This document shows, piece by piece, positions 1 to 10,136 of a stretch of 64,000 nt of DNA (within the stretch, counting starts at the first letter, position 1; each line of letters starts with the position of its first letter). The notes below the pieces were generated by a model. That model was not told where the DNA came from. It did not search any database and saw nothing but the letters and a program-made list of their open reading frames with translations. Source of the DNA: Sulfuricella sp. (GTDB taxonomy: Bacteria > Pseudomonadota > Gammaproteobacteria > Burkholderiales > Sulfuricellaceae); assembly GCA_023266195.1 (NCBI GenBank), contig JAHFRP010000004.1:124001-188000 (forward strand), written 5' to 3'. The translations under genes and the position numbers were made by a program.

Positions 1-1
1 C

Positions 2-499
2 GGAATGGGCACCACGCTGGTGTTCGCGCTGTTCCACGACAACCGCGTCACCGTGGCGCACATCGGCGATTCGCGGCTGTACCGCTACCGCGAGGCGCGG
101 CTGGAACAGGTCACCCGCGACCATTCCCTGCTGCAGGAACAGATCGACAGCGGCATGCTGAGCCGCGAGGATGCGCGCCTGTCGCGCAACAGAAACCTGG
201 TCACCCGCGCGCTCGGCGTCGATCCGGCGGTAGCGGCGGAAATCCAGGAACACGCCGCGCTGCCGGGCGATATTTACCTGCTGTGCTCCGACGGCCTCAA
301 CGACATGGTCGGCGACGAGGACATCCAGCTCACCCTCGGCGCACTCGGCGCCAATCCGAAGCTGGCCGCGAGCCAGCTGGTGCGGATGGCCAACGACAAC
401 GGCGGGCGCGACAACATATCGGTCATCCTGGTGCGGATTTTGCGTGATTTTCCGGCCAACCGGGGCGCCCTGGCACGGCTGCGCACCTGGCTGAAATAA
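2..499 (+). CDS. PP2C-family Ser/Thr protein phosphatase, 5'-truncated by window edge
   Basis: Frame is open to the window start; GMGTTL, AHIGDSRLYRYR, LLCSDGLNDMV and GGRDNISVILV motifs typical of bacterial PP2C. Confidence 0.9.
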   Translation, partial: GMGTTLVFALFHDNRVTVAHIGDSRLYRYREARLEQVTRDHSLLQEQIDSGMLSREDARLSRNRNLVTRALGVDPAVAAEIQEHAALPGDIYLLCSDGLNDMVGDEDIQLTLGALGANPKLAASQLVRMANDNGGRDNISVILVRILRDFPANRGALARLRTWLK

Positions 500-511
500 A
501 GGAAGAGACTG

Positions 512-1288
512 ATGGCGAAGCTGATCGTAACCCTGGACGGCCAACCGATCACCGAGCTCGAACTCCGCAAGGAGCGCATCACCATCGGGCGCAAACCACA
601 TAACGACATCGTCATAGACAACCTGGCGGTGAGCGGAGAGCATGCCGCCGTTGCCACCATCCACGACATATCCTTCGTGGAAGACCTGGGCAGCACCAAC
701 GGCACCCTGGTCAATGACGCCCCGATCAAGCGGGTTCCGCTGCGGCACGGCGACGAAATCGAAATCGGCAAGTACCGCCTGCGCTATGCCCATCCCGAAG
801 GCATCGGCACCAGGAAAGGGCCGACCGATTTCGACAATGCCCCGACCCCGCACGACACGCAGAGCCAGGCGCCGGCGCAGCCGCAACCGGTCGGCGCCCT
901 TGCCGCGCACACCGTTTCCCTGGCGGGTGAAGGTGGCGGCCCGGACCAACCGGCCCGTCAGGAAACAGCCGCTGCGGCGGCAGCGGCGCCAGCCGACGCA
1001 CCGCTGGAGCCGGCAAAAACAGAGGGGACCCGTGCCGCCATCCAGATCCTCAACGGCCCGAATGCCGGCAAGGAGCTGGAGCTGGCCAAGACCCTGACCT
1101 CGCTCGGCAAACCCGGCATACAGGTCGCGGTGATCACCCGGCGCCCGCACGGCTATTTCATCACCCATGTAGAGGGCAACCTGCGCCCGGCGGTGAACGG
1201 CCGGGCACTCGACACCCATCCGCGCCAGCTGGCCGATCACGATGTGATCGAGTTCGGTGGGATCAAGATGGAGTTCTATCTCAAGTGA
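512..1288 (+). CDS. FHA domain protein
   Basis: N-terminal ITIGRKPHNDIVIDNLAVSGEHA...DLGSTNGTLVN is a canonical FHA signature; possible second degenerate FHA at the C-terminus. Confidence 0.9.
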   Translation: MAKLIVTLDGQPITELELRKERITIGRKPHNDIVIDNLAVSGEHAAVATIHDISFVEDLGSTNGTLVNDAPIKRVPLRHGDEIEIGKYRLRYAHPEGIGTRKGPTDFDNAPTPHDTQSQAPAQPQPVGALAAHTVSLAGEGGGPDQPARQETAAAAAAAPADAPLEPAKTEGTRAAIQILNGPNAGKELELAKTLTSLGKPGIQVAVITRRPHGYFITHVEGNLRPAVNGRALDTHPRQLADHDVIEFGGIKMEFYLK

Positions 1289-3510
1289 GGCTGGCGCCGG
1301 CACTGAAAAAGCACGCCACGCCTATCGGGCTGGGCGTGGCGATGCTGCTGCCGTTCCTGCTGCACGCAGCGAAGTTCTATGAAATTCCCCTGATCCGGAG
1401 CATCGAGGCGATCAGCTACGACGTAAGGCTGCGGCTCACCATGCCGCAAACACTGGACCGCCGCATCGCCATCGTCGATATCGACGAAAAGAGTCTGGCC
1501 GAGGAAGGCCGCTGGCCGTGGGGGCGCGACAAGCTGGCTGCGATGCTGGACCAGCTGTTCGAACGCGACCATGTAAAGGCAGTCGGCTTCGACGTGGTGT
1601 TCGCGGAAAAGGACGAAAGCTCCGGCCTGAAAGTGCTGGAGCGGCTCGGCCAGAAGGAACTGAGCGGCCTGCCACAGTTCCAGGCCCGCCTGGCGCAACT
1701 GCGTCCGCAGCTCGACCACGACCGCCTCTTCGCCCAGAAGCTGGCGGGACGCCCGGTAGTGCTCGGCTATTATTTCACCGGCAACCAGAGCCAGGTATCG
1801 GGACAGCTGCCCCCCCCCTCGCTCCCGGCCGGCGCGCTCAAGGCAAACGACATCGCCTTCATCGATGCCAGCGGCTATGGCGCGAACCTGGCGCAATTCC
1901 AGCAGGCTGCCCACAGCGCCGGCCATTTCAACCCGGCGACCGATTTCGACGGCGTCGCGCGGCGGGTTCCGATGCTGATGAAATACCGCGGCGCCTTCTA
2001 TGAATCGCTTTCCCTGGCGATGATGCGCACGCTGGCCGGCGACCCCGCCTTGCAGGCCGGGTTCGAAACCGGCGCCGGCGACGTCGGCGACTCGCTGGAA
2101 TGGCTCGGCGTCGGCAAGCTGAAAATCCCGGTGGACGAGAATGTCAGCGCGCTGGTGCCGTACCGCGGCAAGCAGGGCAGCTTCCCCTATTTTTCCGCGT
2201 CCGACGTGCTGCACGGCCGGATCGACGCACGGGAACTGGCCGGCGCCATCGTCCTCGTCGGCACCACCGCGCCCGGCCTGATGGACTTGCGCTCCACCCC
2301 GGTCGGCGCGGTGTACCCCGGCGTGGAAATCCACGCCAACCTGATCGCCGGCATGCTGGACCGCAACATCAAGGAGAAACCCGCCTACATGCTCGGCGCC
2401 GATCTCAGCGAAATGCTGCTGCTCGGCCTCCTCCTCGCCATCGCCCTGCCCCTGCTCAGCCCGATCCGCGCCACGCTCGCCACGCTGGCCGCGCTGGCGC
2501 TGGTCGTCGGCATCAATCTCGCGCTGTGGCAGTACGCCTCCATGGTGATGCCGCTCGCCGCCACCGTGCTGATGGTGATCGCGCTATTCATCCTCAGCAT
2601 GTCCTACGGCTTCTTCGTCGAATCGCGCGCCAAGCGCCAGATCACCGGGCTGTTCGGACAATACGTGCCGCCGGAGCTGGTCGACGAGATGAGCGAAAAC
2701 CCGGAAAACTTCACCATGGAAGGCGAAAGCCGCGAGATGACGGTGTTGTTCTCCGACGTGCGCGGCTTCACCACCATTTCGGAAGGACTGGCGCCGAAAC
2801 AGCTCAGCCGGCTGATGAACGAATACCTCACGCCGATGACGCAGATCATCCACAAACAGCGCGGCACCATCGACAAATACATCGGCGATGCCATCATGGC
2901 GTTCTGGGGGGCGCCGCTCGCCGATCCCGACAACGCGCGCCACGGCGTGCTCGCCGCCCTGGAAATGCAGGGGGCGCTGGCTTCCCTGCGGGGAAAGTTC
3001 AAGGCCGAGGGCTGGCCGGAAATCAGGATCGGCGTCGGCGTCAACACCGGCAGCATGAGCGTCGGCAACATGGGCTCGGAATTCCGCATGGCCTACACCG
3101 TGATGGGCGATTCGGTCAACCTCGCCTCGCGCATGGAAAGCCTGACCAAGCAATACGGCGTCGGCATCATCGTCGGTGAAAACACGCAGAAAATCCTGAA
3201 ACAGGAATTCGTGTTCCGCGAGCTGGACCGGGTCAGGGTCAAGGGCAAGGACAAACCGGCCGCCATTTACGAACCACTGGGCCTGGCCGGCCAGGTCGAT
3301 ATGTCCGCGCTCGACGAAATCGCGCTGTTCCAGGCGGCGATTGGACTGTACCGCGAGCAGGACTGGGATCTGGCGGAACTGCATCTGCTCAATTTGAAGC
3401 AGACCGAGGCGCGCCAGGTTTATGATCTGTACCTGGAACGCATCGCCTATTTCCGCGAGAATCCTCCCGGCACGGAATGGGACGGCGTGTTCGTGTTTCA
3501 CACCAAATGA
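1285..3510 (+). CDS. CHASE2-domain adenylate/guanylate cyclase (class III)
   Basis: N-terminal CHASE2-like region (YDVRLRLTMPQTLDRRIAIVDIDEKSL), TM segments, class III cyclase domain (MTVLFSDVRGFTTISE, DKYIGDAIMAFWGAP). GTG start overlaps the FHA gene by 4 bp. Confidence 0.92.
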   Translation: MRLAPALKKHATPIGLGVAMLLPFLLHAAKFYEIPLIRSIEAISYDVRLRLTMPQTLDRRIAIVDIDEKSLAEEGRWPWGRDKLAAMLDQLFERDHVKAVGFDVVFAEKDESSGLKVLERLGQKELSGLPQFQARLAQLRPQLDHDRLFAQKLAGRPVVLGYYFTGNQSQVSGQLPPPSLPAGALKANDIAFIDASGYGANLAQFQQAAHSAGHFNPATDFDGVARRVPMLMKYRGAFYESLSLAMMRTLAGDPALQAGFETGAGDVGDSLEWLGVGKLKIPVDENVSALVPYRGKQGSFPYFSASDVLHGRIDARELAGAIVLVGTTAPGLMDLRSTPVGAVYPGVEIHANLIAGMLDRNIKEKPAYMLGADLSEMLLLGLLLAIALPLLSPIRATLATLAALALVVGINLALWQYASMVMPLAATVLMVIALFILSMSYGFFVESRAKRQITGLFGQYVPPELVDEMSENPENFTMEGESREMTVLFSDVRGFTTISEGLAPKQLSRLMNEYLTPMTQIIHKQRGTIDKYIGDAIMAFWGAPLADPDNARHGVLAALEMQGALASLRGKFKAEGWPEIRIGVGVNTGSMSVGNMGSEFRMAYTVMGDSVNLASRMESLTKQYGVGIIVGENTQKILKQEFVFRELDRVRVKGKDKPAAIYEPLGLAGQVDMSALDEIALFQAAIGLYREQDWDLAELHLLNLKQTEARQVYDLYLERIAYFRENPPGTEWDGVFVFHTK

Positions 3511-3608
3511 GTCGAAAACCGCAATTCGTTAACCGCAAAAACGCGAAGGCGCGAAGACAAAACGGCGTTGCCGGAGCGGCCTCCCGGCCGCGATTGCAAT
3601 AGTGATCA

Positions 3609-3654
3609 TGTAGGGTGGGCTCCGCCCGCCGTAGCGGGCAGAGCCCGCCCTACA
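3609..3654. repeat. REP-like palindrome
   Basis: TGTAGGGTGGGCTCCGCCCGCC gta GCGGGCAGAGCCCGCCCTACA. Confidence 0.8.
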
Positions 3655-3718
3655 TTTCTAACCTGAACCCCTTCGCGCCTTTGCGGTTCAACCGCTTTTT
3701 TAGGATAAATAAAGAAAT

Positions 3719-4489
3719 ATGAAACTCAAAGTGCTGGGTTGCAGCGGCGGCATCGGCAAGGACTTGCGCACCACTTCGTTCCTGCTCGATCACGACATCC
3801 TGATCGATGCCGGCACCGGCGTGGGCGACCTGACCCTGGAGAAACTCCGGCGCATCGACCATATTTTCATCACCCACGCCCATCTCGACCACATCGCCAG
3901 CATCCCATTCCTGGTGGACACCGTGGGCTGGTTGCGAAACAGGCCGATCACCCTGCACGCCACCGCGGAAACCCAGGCGGTTCTCAAGGAGCATCTCTTC
4001 AACTGGAAAATCTGGCCGGATTTCAGCGTCATTCCCAGCGCCGAAAAGCCTTTCATGGTGTATCGAACCATCGCCCTCGGCGAAACGGTGGACCTCGGCG
4101 GCCGCCGGATCACCCCGCTCCCCGCCAACCATGTCGTGCCCACCGTCGGCTTCCACATCGACAGCGGCGTGCACAGCCTGGTCTTTTCCGGCGACACCAC
4201 CACCAACGACGCCTTGTGGGAAGCGGTCAACCGGATCGAAAACCTGCGCTACCTGATCGTCGAAACCGCCTTTTGCGAACGCGAGAAGGAACTCGCCGTC
4301 CTCGCCAAACACTATTGCCCCAGCCTGCTGGCGGAAGATTTGCGCAAGCTGCGCCAGCCGGCGGAAATCTACATTACCCACTTGAAGCCGAACGAAATCG
4401 AGCTCACCATGAAGGAAGTAATGACCTCGGCAGCGGAATACCGGCCGCGCATGCTTTCAAACGGGCAATCGTTTGATTTAGAAGAATGA
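3719..4489 (+). CDS. Metallo-beta-lactamase fold protein, class II 3',5'-cyclic-nucleotide phosphodiesterase-like
   Basis: ITHAHLDHIASIPFL (HxHxDH) and FSGDTTTND motifs; adjacent to a cyclase. Confidence 0.75.
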   Translation: MKLKVLGCSGGIGKDLRTTSFLLDHDILIDAGTGVGDLTLEKLRRIDHIFITHAHLDHIASIPFLVDTVGWLRNRPITLHATAETQAVLKEHLFNWKIWPDFSVIPSAEKPFMVYRTIALGETVDLGGRRITPLPANHVVPTVGFHIDSGVHSLVFSGDTTTNDALWEAVNRIENLRYLIVETAFCEREKELAVLAKHYCPSLLAEDLRKLRQPAEIYITHLKPNEIELTMKEVMTSAAEYRPRMLSNGQSFDLEE

Positions 4490-6864
4490 ATACCATGACT
4501 GCCGCCCAACCCATCGAAGCAGGATCGAGCGACCCGGTTGCCGAAATCGGCCGCAAGCTGGTCTTTACCAAAAAGCTCCAGGCGGTCACCAACAAGATCC
4601 ACGCCACCCGCAACATCGACGAGATCATGCTGGAGCTCGGCGCGGACATCTGCGCCCTGTTCGAGGCGGACCGGCTGACAATCTACGCGGTGAGCGAAGA
4701 CGGCGGCGCCATCGTGTCCAAGGTCAAGACCGGGCTGACCGGCTTCAAGGACCTGAAGCTGCCGATTTCGCCCACCAGCATGGCCGGCTACGTCGCCCAC
4801 CATAAAGCGCCGATCAACGTCGCCGACGTGTACGACGAAAAGGAGCTGGCCGGCTTCAGCCCAAAAATCCGCTTTCTCAAGGAGGTGGACCAGAAAACCG
4901 GCTACCGCACCAGGCAAATGCTGGTCGCGCCGATCGTCGGGGAAGGCGGCGACCTGCTCGGCGTGGTGCAGTTGATCAACACCCTGTCCGGGCTGCCGTT
5001 TCCGCCCGCCGCGCTGGAAGGCGTGGGCGAGCTGGCGAAGACGCTGGCCATCGCCTTCGAACAGCGGCGCAACCCGCCGCCGAGCGTAAAGACCAAGTTC
5101 GATCACCTCATCGGCGAGAGCCTGATTTCCGCCGGCGAGCTCGAACTGGCCGCCCGCGCCGCGCGCAAAAAGGGCGAAAACCTCGAAAACATACTGATCG
5201 ACGAGTTCCAGGTCAGGATCGGCGATCTCGGCAAATCCATCGCCGCGTTCTACCAGGTGCCTTATGAGCCGTTCCGCGCCGACCGGATCAAGCCGGCGGA
5301 CCTGCTCAAGAACCTCAAGCGCGAGTACGTCGAGAACAGCCAGTGGCTGCCCATCGAGGAAACGGCGCAAGGTCTCGCCATCCTGACGCCCGACCCGGAG
5401 AAAATAATAACCTCGCACATTGCCGCCAACGTGTTCCCCAAGCACAAGCTGGCCTACCTCGCCACGACCCAGCGCGAATTCCAGCAAACCATCGACCTGT
5501 TTTTCGGCGAGGAGGGCGGCAGCGCTTCCATCGGCGACCTGCTTTCCAATCTGGAGGAGGACGGCGCGGAGGAGGTTTCCGCCGACGAGATCAGCGCCGC
5601 CGCCGACAACGAGCTGGTCAAGCTGGTCAACAAGATCATCGTCGACGCCTACCATCAGGGCGCGTCCGACATCCACATCGAGCCCGGCGCCGGCAAGGAA
5701 AAAATCGAGGTGCGCTTCCGCCGCGACGGCACGCTCGGGCCTTACATCGAAATCCCCGCCAGCTACCGTAACGCCCTGATCGCGCGGCTCAAGATCATGT
5801 GCGACCTGGACATTTCGGAGAAGCGCAAGCCACAGGACGGCAAGATCAAGTTCAAGAAATTCGGCCCGCTCGACATCGAGCTGCGCGTCGCCACGCTGCC
5901 TACCGCGGGCGGGGTGGAGGACGTCGTGATGCGCATCCTCGCCGCCGGCGAGCCGATTCCGCTGGAAAAACTGGGGCTTTCCCGCTACAACCTGAAAACG
6001 CTGAAGGAAGTGGTCGCCAAGCCCTACGGCCTGTTCTTCGTCTGCGGGCCGACCGGCTCCGGCAAGACCACCACCCTGCATTCGGTGCTGAAGCACCTCA
6101 ACACGCCGGAAACCAAGATCTGGACCGCCGAGGATCCGGTCGAAATCACCCAGAAGGGCCTGCGCCAGGTGCAGGTGAACCCCAAGGCGGGGCTGACTTT
6201 CGCCCTCGCCATGCGCGCCTTCCTGCGCGCCGACCCCGACGTGATCATGGTGGGCGAAATGCGCGACAAGGAAACCGTTTCCACCGGCATCGAGGCCTCG
6301 CTCACCGGCCATCTGGTGTTCGCCACGCTGCACACCAACAGCGCGCCGGAATCGATCGTCCGCCTGCTCGACATGGGCATGGACCCGTTCAACTTCGCCG
6401 ATGCCCTGCTCGGCATCCTGGCGCAGCGGCTGGCCAAGCGGCTGTGCGCGAAGTGCAAGAAAGCGCGCATTGCCAGCGCCGACGACATCAAGCACCTGCT
6501 CAACGAATATTGCCTCGAACTCGCCAATATCGAGTCCTGGAAAAAAGACCCCAAGGCGGCGATGGAAGCCATCTACAAGGACTGGGTCAAACAGTTCGCC
6601 AACGACAAGGGCCAGTTCACCCTGTACGACCCGGTCGGCTGCGAGGCCTGCAACAACACCGGCTACAAGGGCCGGCTCGGCCTGCACGAACTGCTGGTGG
6701 GCACCGACGCCATCAAGAAAAACATCCAGGAACACGCCCGCGTCGCGGAAATGCTCGCCACCACGCTGGGCGAAGGCATGCGCACCCTGAAGCAGGACGG
6801 CATCGAGAAAGTGCTGCAGGGCATCACCGACCTGAAGCAGGTACGGGCCGTGTGCATCAAGTAG
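4486..6864 (+). CDS. GAF - MshEN(T2SSE_N) - PilB/GspE-type ATPase
   Basis: N-terminal GAF-like region; MshEN-like region (LIGESLISAGELELAARAARKKGENLENILIDE); Walker A GPTGSGKTTTLHS; DPDVIMVGEMRDKET; tetracysteine CAKC...CEAC. Start overlaps the PDE stop (ATGA). Confidence 0.88.
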   Translation: MNTMTAAQPIEAGSSDPVAEIGRKLVFTKKLQAVTNKIHATRNIDEIMLELGADICALFEADRLTIYAVSEDGGAIVSKVKTGLTGFKDLKLPISPTSMAGYVAHHKAPINVADVYDEKELAGFSPKIRFLKEVDQKTGYRTRQMLVAPIVGEGGDLLGVVQLINTLSGLPFPPAALEGVGELAKTLAIAFEQRRNPPPSVKTKFDHLIGESLISAGELELAARAARKKGENLENILIDEFQVRIGDLGKSIAAFYQVPYEPFRADRIKPADLLKNLKREYVENSQWLPIEETAQGLAILTPDPEKIITSHIAANVFPKHKLAYLATTQREFQQTIDLFFGEEGGSASIGDLLSNLEEDGAEEVSADEISAAADNELVKLVNKIIVDAYHQGASDIHIEPGAGKEKIEVRFRRDGTLGPYIEIPASYRNALIARLKIMCDLDISEKRKPQDGKIKFKKFGPLDIELRVATLPTAGGVEDVVMRILAAGEPIPLEKLGLSRYNLKTLKEVVAKPYGLFFVCGPTGSGKTTTLHSVLKHLNTPETKIWTAEDPVEITQKGLRQVQVNPKAGLTFALAMRAFLRADPDVIMVGEMRDKETVSTGIEASLTGHLVFATLHTNSAPESIVRLLDMGMDPFNFADALLGILAQRLAKRLCAKCKKARIASADDIKHLLNEYCLELANIESWKKDPKAAMEAIYKDWVKQFANDKGQFTLYDPVGCEACNNTGYKGRLGLHELLVGTDAIKKNIQEHARVAEMLATTLGEGMRTLKQDGIEKVLQGITDLKQVRAVCIK

Positions 6865-6941
6865 GTCGGGCACGCTGTGCCCGACGATTTGACGACGAAT
6901 GGTTGGGCGGAGATTTGTCGGGCACGGCGTGCCCGACCTAC
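6861..6941. repeat. REP-like palindrome pair
   Basis: GTAGGTCGGGCACGCTGTGCCCGACGA ... TGTCGGGCACGGCGTGCCCGACCTAC. Confidence 0.8.
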
Positions 6942-6975
6942 GGGCGGCGCGCGGCCATGTAAAAAAGGAAAGACC

Positions 6976-8628
6976 ATGAACAACGCGAACAACGACCTGC
7001 TTGATCGCCTGGAGCAGCTGAACGCCATCGGCGTCGCGCTGTCCGCGGAAAAAGACACCACCCGGACGCTCGAAGCCATCCTGCTCGCCGCGAAAAACCT
7101 CGCCAACGCCGACGGCGGCACCCTGTACCGCATGGCGGAAGGCGGCGGCTGCCTCAGGTTCGAGATCATGCGCAACGACACGCTGGGCATCGCCATGGGC
7201 GGCACCACCGGGATGCCGATCCCATTCGATCTGCTGCCCCTGCACGATGCGCAGGGCAAGCCCAACAACTCGATGGTCGCCGTCTATTCGGCACTGCACG
7301 ACAAGACCGTCAATATCGAGGACGCCTACACCGCCGAGGGATTCGATTTTTCCGGCACGCGCGCGTTCGACCGGAACACCGGCTACCGCTCACAATCCTT
7401 TCTCACCGTCCCGATGAAAAACCATGAAAACGAAATCATCGGCGTATTGCAGCTGATCAACGCCAAGCACCGGCAGAGCGGCGCGATCACCCCCTTTTCC
7501 AAGGCCGACCAGCGCCTGACCGAATCCCTCGCCTCCCAAGCCGCCATCGCGCTCACCAACCAGCTGCTGATCAAGCAGCTGGAAGAGCTGTTCGAGGCGT
7601 TCATCAAGCTGATCAACATCGCCATCGACGAAAAATCGCCCTACACCGGCGGCCACTGCGAACGCGTGCCGGTGCTCACCATGCTCCTGGCGGAAGCGGC
7701 CAGCACCGCCAATGCCGGCCCGCTCAAGGATTTCCGCATGACCGAGACGGACCGCAAGGAACTGAAAATCGCCGGCCTGCTGCACGACTGCGGCAAGATC
7801 ACCACCCCGGTGCACGTAGTGGACAAGGCGACCAAGCTGCACACCCTGTTCGACCGCATCCACCTGATCGACACCCGCTTCGAGGTGTTGAAGCGCGACG
7901 CCCGCATCGAATTGCTCAACGCAAAAATCGACAGCATGGAACGGGGAGACAAGGACAATTTCGCCGCGCTGGAACAAGCCTACGCGCAGCGCATCGGCCA
8001 GCTCGAAGCCGACCGCGAATTCCTGCGCAAGAGCAACATCGGCGGCGAATTCATGACGCCGGAACAACAGGCGCAGGTCGATGCCATCGCCCGCCACGTC
8101 TGGGTCAACGAAAATGGAGAAAGCGCCCCGTTCCTGTCGGAGGACGAAGCGAACAACCTCAAGATCGCCAAGGGCACGCTGACCGACGAAGAACGCCAGA
8201 TCATCAACAACCACGTCGTCGCCACCATCAAGATGCTCGAAGCCCTGCCCTGGCCCAAGCATCTCAAGCGCGTGCCGGAATACGCCGGCGGCCACCACGA
8301 GCGCATGGACGGCAAGGGCTACCCGAAGGGGCTGGTGGGCGGGCAGATGTCGATCCAGGCCAGAACCATGGCCATCGCCGACATCTTCGAAGCCCTCACC
8401 GCCCGCGACCGCCCCTACAAACCCGGCAAAACCCTGACCGAATCGCTGCGGATACTGGGATTCATGAAACAGGACCACCACATCGACCCGGATTTGTTCG
8501 ACGTGTTCATCCGCGAAAAAGTTTATCTGAAGTATGCCGAGCAGTTTCTGGAGCCGGGGCAGATCGACCCGGTGAATGAGGCAAGGATACCGGGGTTCGT
8601 GCCGCCTTCCGGTCAGGCTTCTGCCTGA
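6976..8628 (+). CDS. GAF domain HD-GYP phosphodiesterase
   Basis: GAF-like N-terminus; GLLHDCGKI, GGHHERMDGKGYPKGL motifs; start set at MNNANNDLL after an upstream palindrome. Confidence 0.88.
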   Translation: MNNANNDLLDRLEQLNAIGVALSAEKDTTRTLEAILLAAKNLANADGGTLYRMAEGGGCLRFEIMRNDTLGIAMGGTTGMPIPFDLLPLHDAQGKPNNSMVAVYSALHDKTVNIEDAYTAEGFDFSGTRAFDRNTGYRSQSFLTVPMKNHENEIIGVLQLINAKHRQSGAITPFSKADQRLTESLASQAAIALTNQLLIKQLEELFEAFIKLINIAIDEKSPYTGGHCERVPVLTMLLAEAASTANAGPLKDFRMTETDRKELKIAGLLHDCGKITTPVHVVDKATKLHTLFDRIHLIDTRFEVLKRDARIELLNAKIDSMERGDKDNFAALEQAYAQRIGQLEADREFLRKSNIGGEFMTPEQQAQVDAIARHVWVNENGESAPFLSEDEANNLKIAKGTLTDEERQIINNHVVATIKMLEALPWPKHLKRVPEYAGGHHERMDGKGYPKGLVGGQMSIQARTMAIADIFEALTARDRPYKPGKTLTESLRILGFMKQDHHIDPDLFDVFIREKVYLKYAEQFLEPGQIDPVNEARIPGFVPPSGQASA

Positions 8629-9016
8629 CTTGTGGGGCCAAGTCCTAAAGGGCACAGGAGTCGTACCCGCGGAAGCCAAACCCACGCCCATGTGCCGCAA
8701 AACGTCACATACTGCCATTTTCGCGGCACCCCAGCAGAACCTGCGGGTCAGGCTTTCTTGCCCTTGCGAGCAGCTTGCTGCTGCTCGCGGCGGGGACATC
8801 CGATCTTTCATCGACTTTAGGCGATAGAAAGCCGGAGTGCCGCTTGCGGCCACTCCTGGCGGGTGCAGCCTGGCATGTGCGGCCGCGCCCAAAAAGGCAC
8901 GAGAGCCGTACTCGCAACCACCACCCGCCGCACACCTGGCACACGCCTTGCTGACGTATTCAGGCAAACACCCCGTGTGTTCGTTTCACCCAACAAACCT
9001 CCAGAGGAGATTCATC

Positions 9017-9358
9017 ATGCAAAAAGCACAACAAGGCTTCACCCTGATCGAACTGATGATCGTCGTGGCAATCATCGGCATTCTGGCGGCGGTGGCATTG
9101 CCGCAATACAAGAAATACACCGAGAAATCGGCCAATAATGCGTGCCTCGCCGAGGCTACCGGACTTGCCCATGGGGCCGTCGCCGCGATCGCCAACAATG
9201 ATATCGGCATGTTGCCTGCGGCCACTATCAGTGCTTGCTCCGCAACCACCTATAGCGCTGCCGCTCTTCCGGCTGCAAACTTCACGTTCACTCCGAAGGC
9301 TCCGGGCACCGGAACCGTTACTTGCGACTACCAAACGGGTGTTTGCACTTGGGCTTAA
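9017..9358 (+). CDS. pilA: Type IV major pilin-like prepilin
   Basis: [34 protein letters not shown] class III signal peptide; C-terminal Cys pair; RBS gaggag upstream. Confidence 0.9.
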   Translation: MQKAQQGFTLIELMIVVAIIGILAAVALPQYKKYTEKSANNACLAEATGLAHGAVAAIANNDIGMLPAATISACSATTYSAAALPAANFTFTPKAPGTGTVTCDYQTGVCTWA

Positions 9359-9420
9359 CAAACGAATAATTAGGGGCGCACCACGATTTTCTGGCGCCCC
9401 ATTATTCAGCCACCTTCCAA

Positions 9421-9447
9421 CCCCGCCCCCTCAAGGGCGGGGGTTTT
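9421..9447 (+). terminator. Rho-independent terminator downstream of pilin
   Basis: CCCCGCCCcctcaaGGGCGGGGGTTTTT hairpin plus T-run. Confidence 0.8.
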
Positions 9448-9473
9448 TCATTCCGGCGCCGGAAACGACATTT

Positions 9474-9950
9474 TTATTCAATCCTCCGTTCCGCCCCCCT
9501 GCGCTCGAACTTGTCCCGCATACGCTCCATCTTCGCCATCCGCTCGCGCATGAAATCCCGCGCGACGAGCTTCTGCTCCGGCGTAAACGTCGCATAGAGC
9601 TTCAGCCATAGATCGCGGGCCTCATGCCGGGCCTTGAGGTTGCTCTCCTGGGTTTCGTCGGAGATTCTGGCGACCGCGGCGAAATCCGGCTCGCTTTTCG
9701 CCAGTTCCTGCTTCATCGCTTCGTGCATTTTCCGGTGCGATTCACGCGCCTGCCGCATGGCGGCGCGCGACTTGTCCTGGGCCGCTTTCCAGCCTGCTTC
9801 CTGCTCTGGATTCAGCTTGAGCTGGCTATGCACTTTTTCCATGCCGGCCATCGGGCCGCCGTCCGGCCCGTGCCTGCCGGCATCCGCACCGGCAACGCCG
9901 GCTCCGATCAACAACGCCGCGGCCAGCACGGAAATTTTAAATGCTTTCAT
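9474..9950 (-). CDS. Spy/CpxP-like periplasmic LTXXQ-type protein
   Basis: Signal peptide MKAFKISVLAAALLIGAGVAGA; LNPEQEAGW and FTPEQKLVARDFM; only the C-terminal part of the 942-aa ORF on the track is real. Confidence 0.75.
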   Translation of the reverse strand: MKAFKISVLAAALLIGAGVAGADAGRHGPDGGPMAGMEKVHSQLKLNPEQEAGWKAAQDKSRAAMRQARESHRKMHEAMKQELAKSEPDFAAVARISDETQESNLKARHEARDLWLKLYATFTPEQKLVARDFMRERMAKMERMRDKFERRGAERRIE

Positions 9951-10136
9951 GGTTTTCTCCTGATAATGAATGAACGAACAACGTGGATCGCTACGGCTCG
10001 AATATTGACGGTTATCCGTTTCCCGTTTATTGCGTCGCCGGGAAAAAATGTAAGAATTTGTTACCGTCCCATCTTGCGGCAACATTCTGCAACAAAGCGC
10101 TTCGTTGCCCATTTGTTTGACGGTAGACTTGAATCC

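Noticed and set aside
4369-7299. 976-aa minus-strand ORF antisense to the GAF-PilB and HD-GYP region
   Set aside because: High-GC shadow ORF; no recognisable domains, while the plus strand encodes well-supported proteins with intact catalytic motifs.
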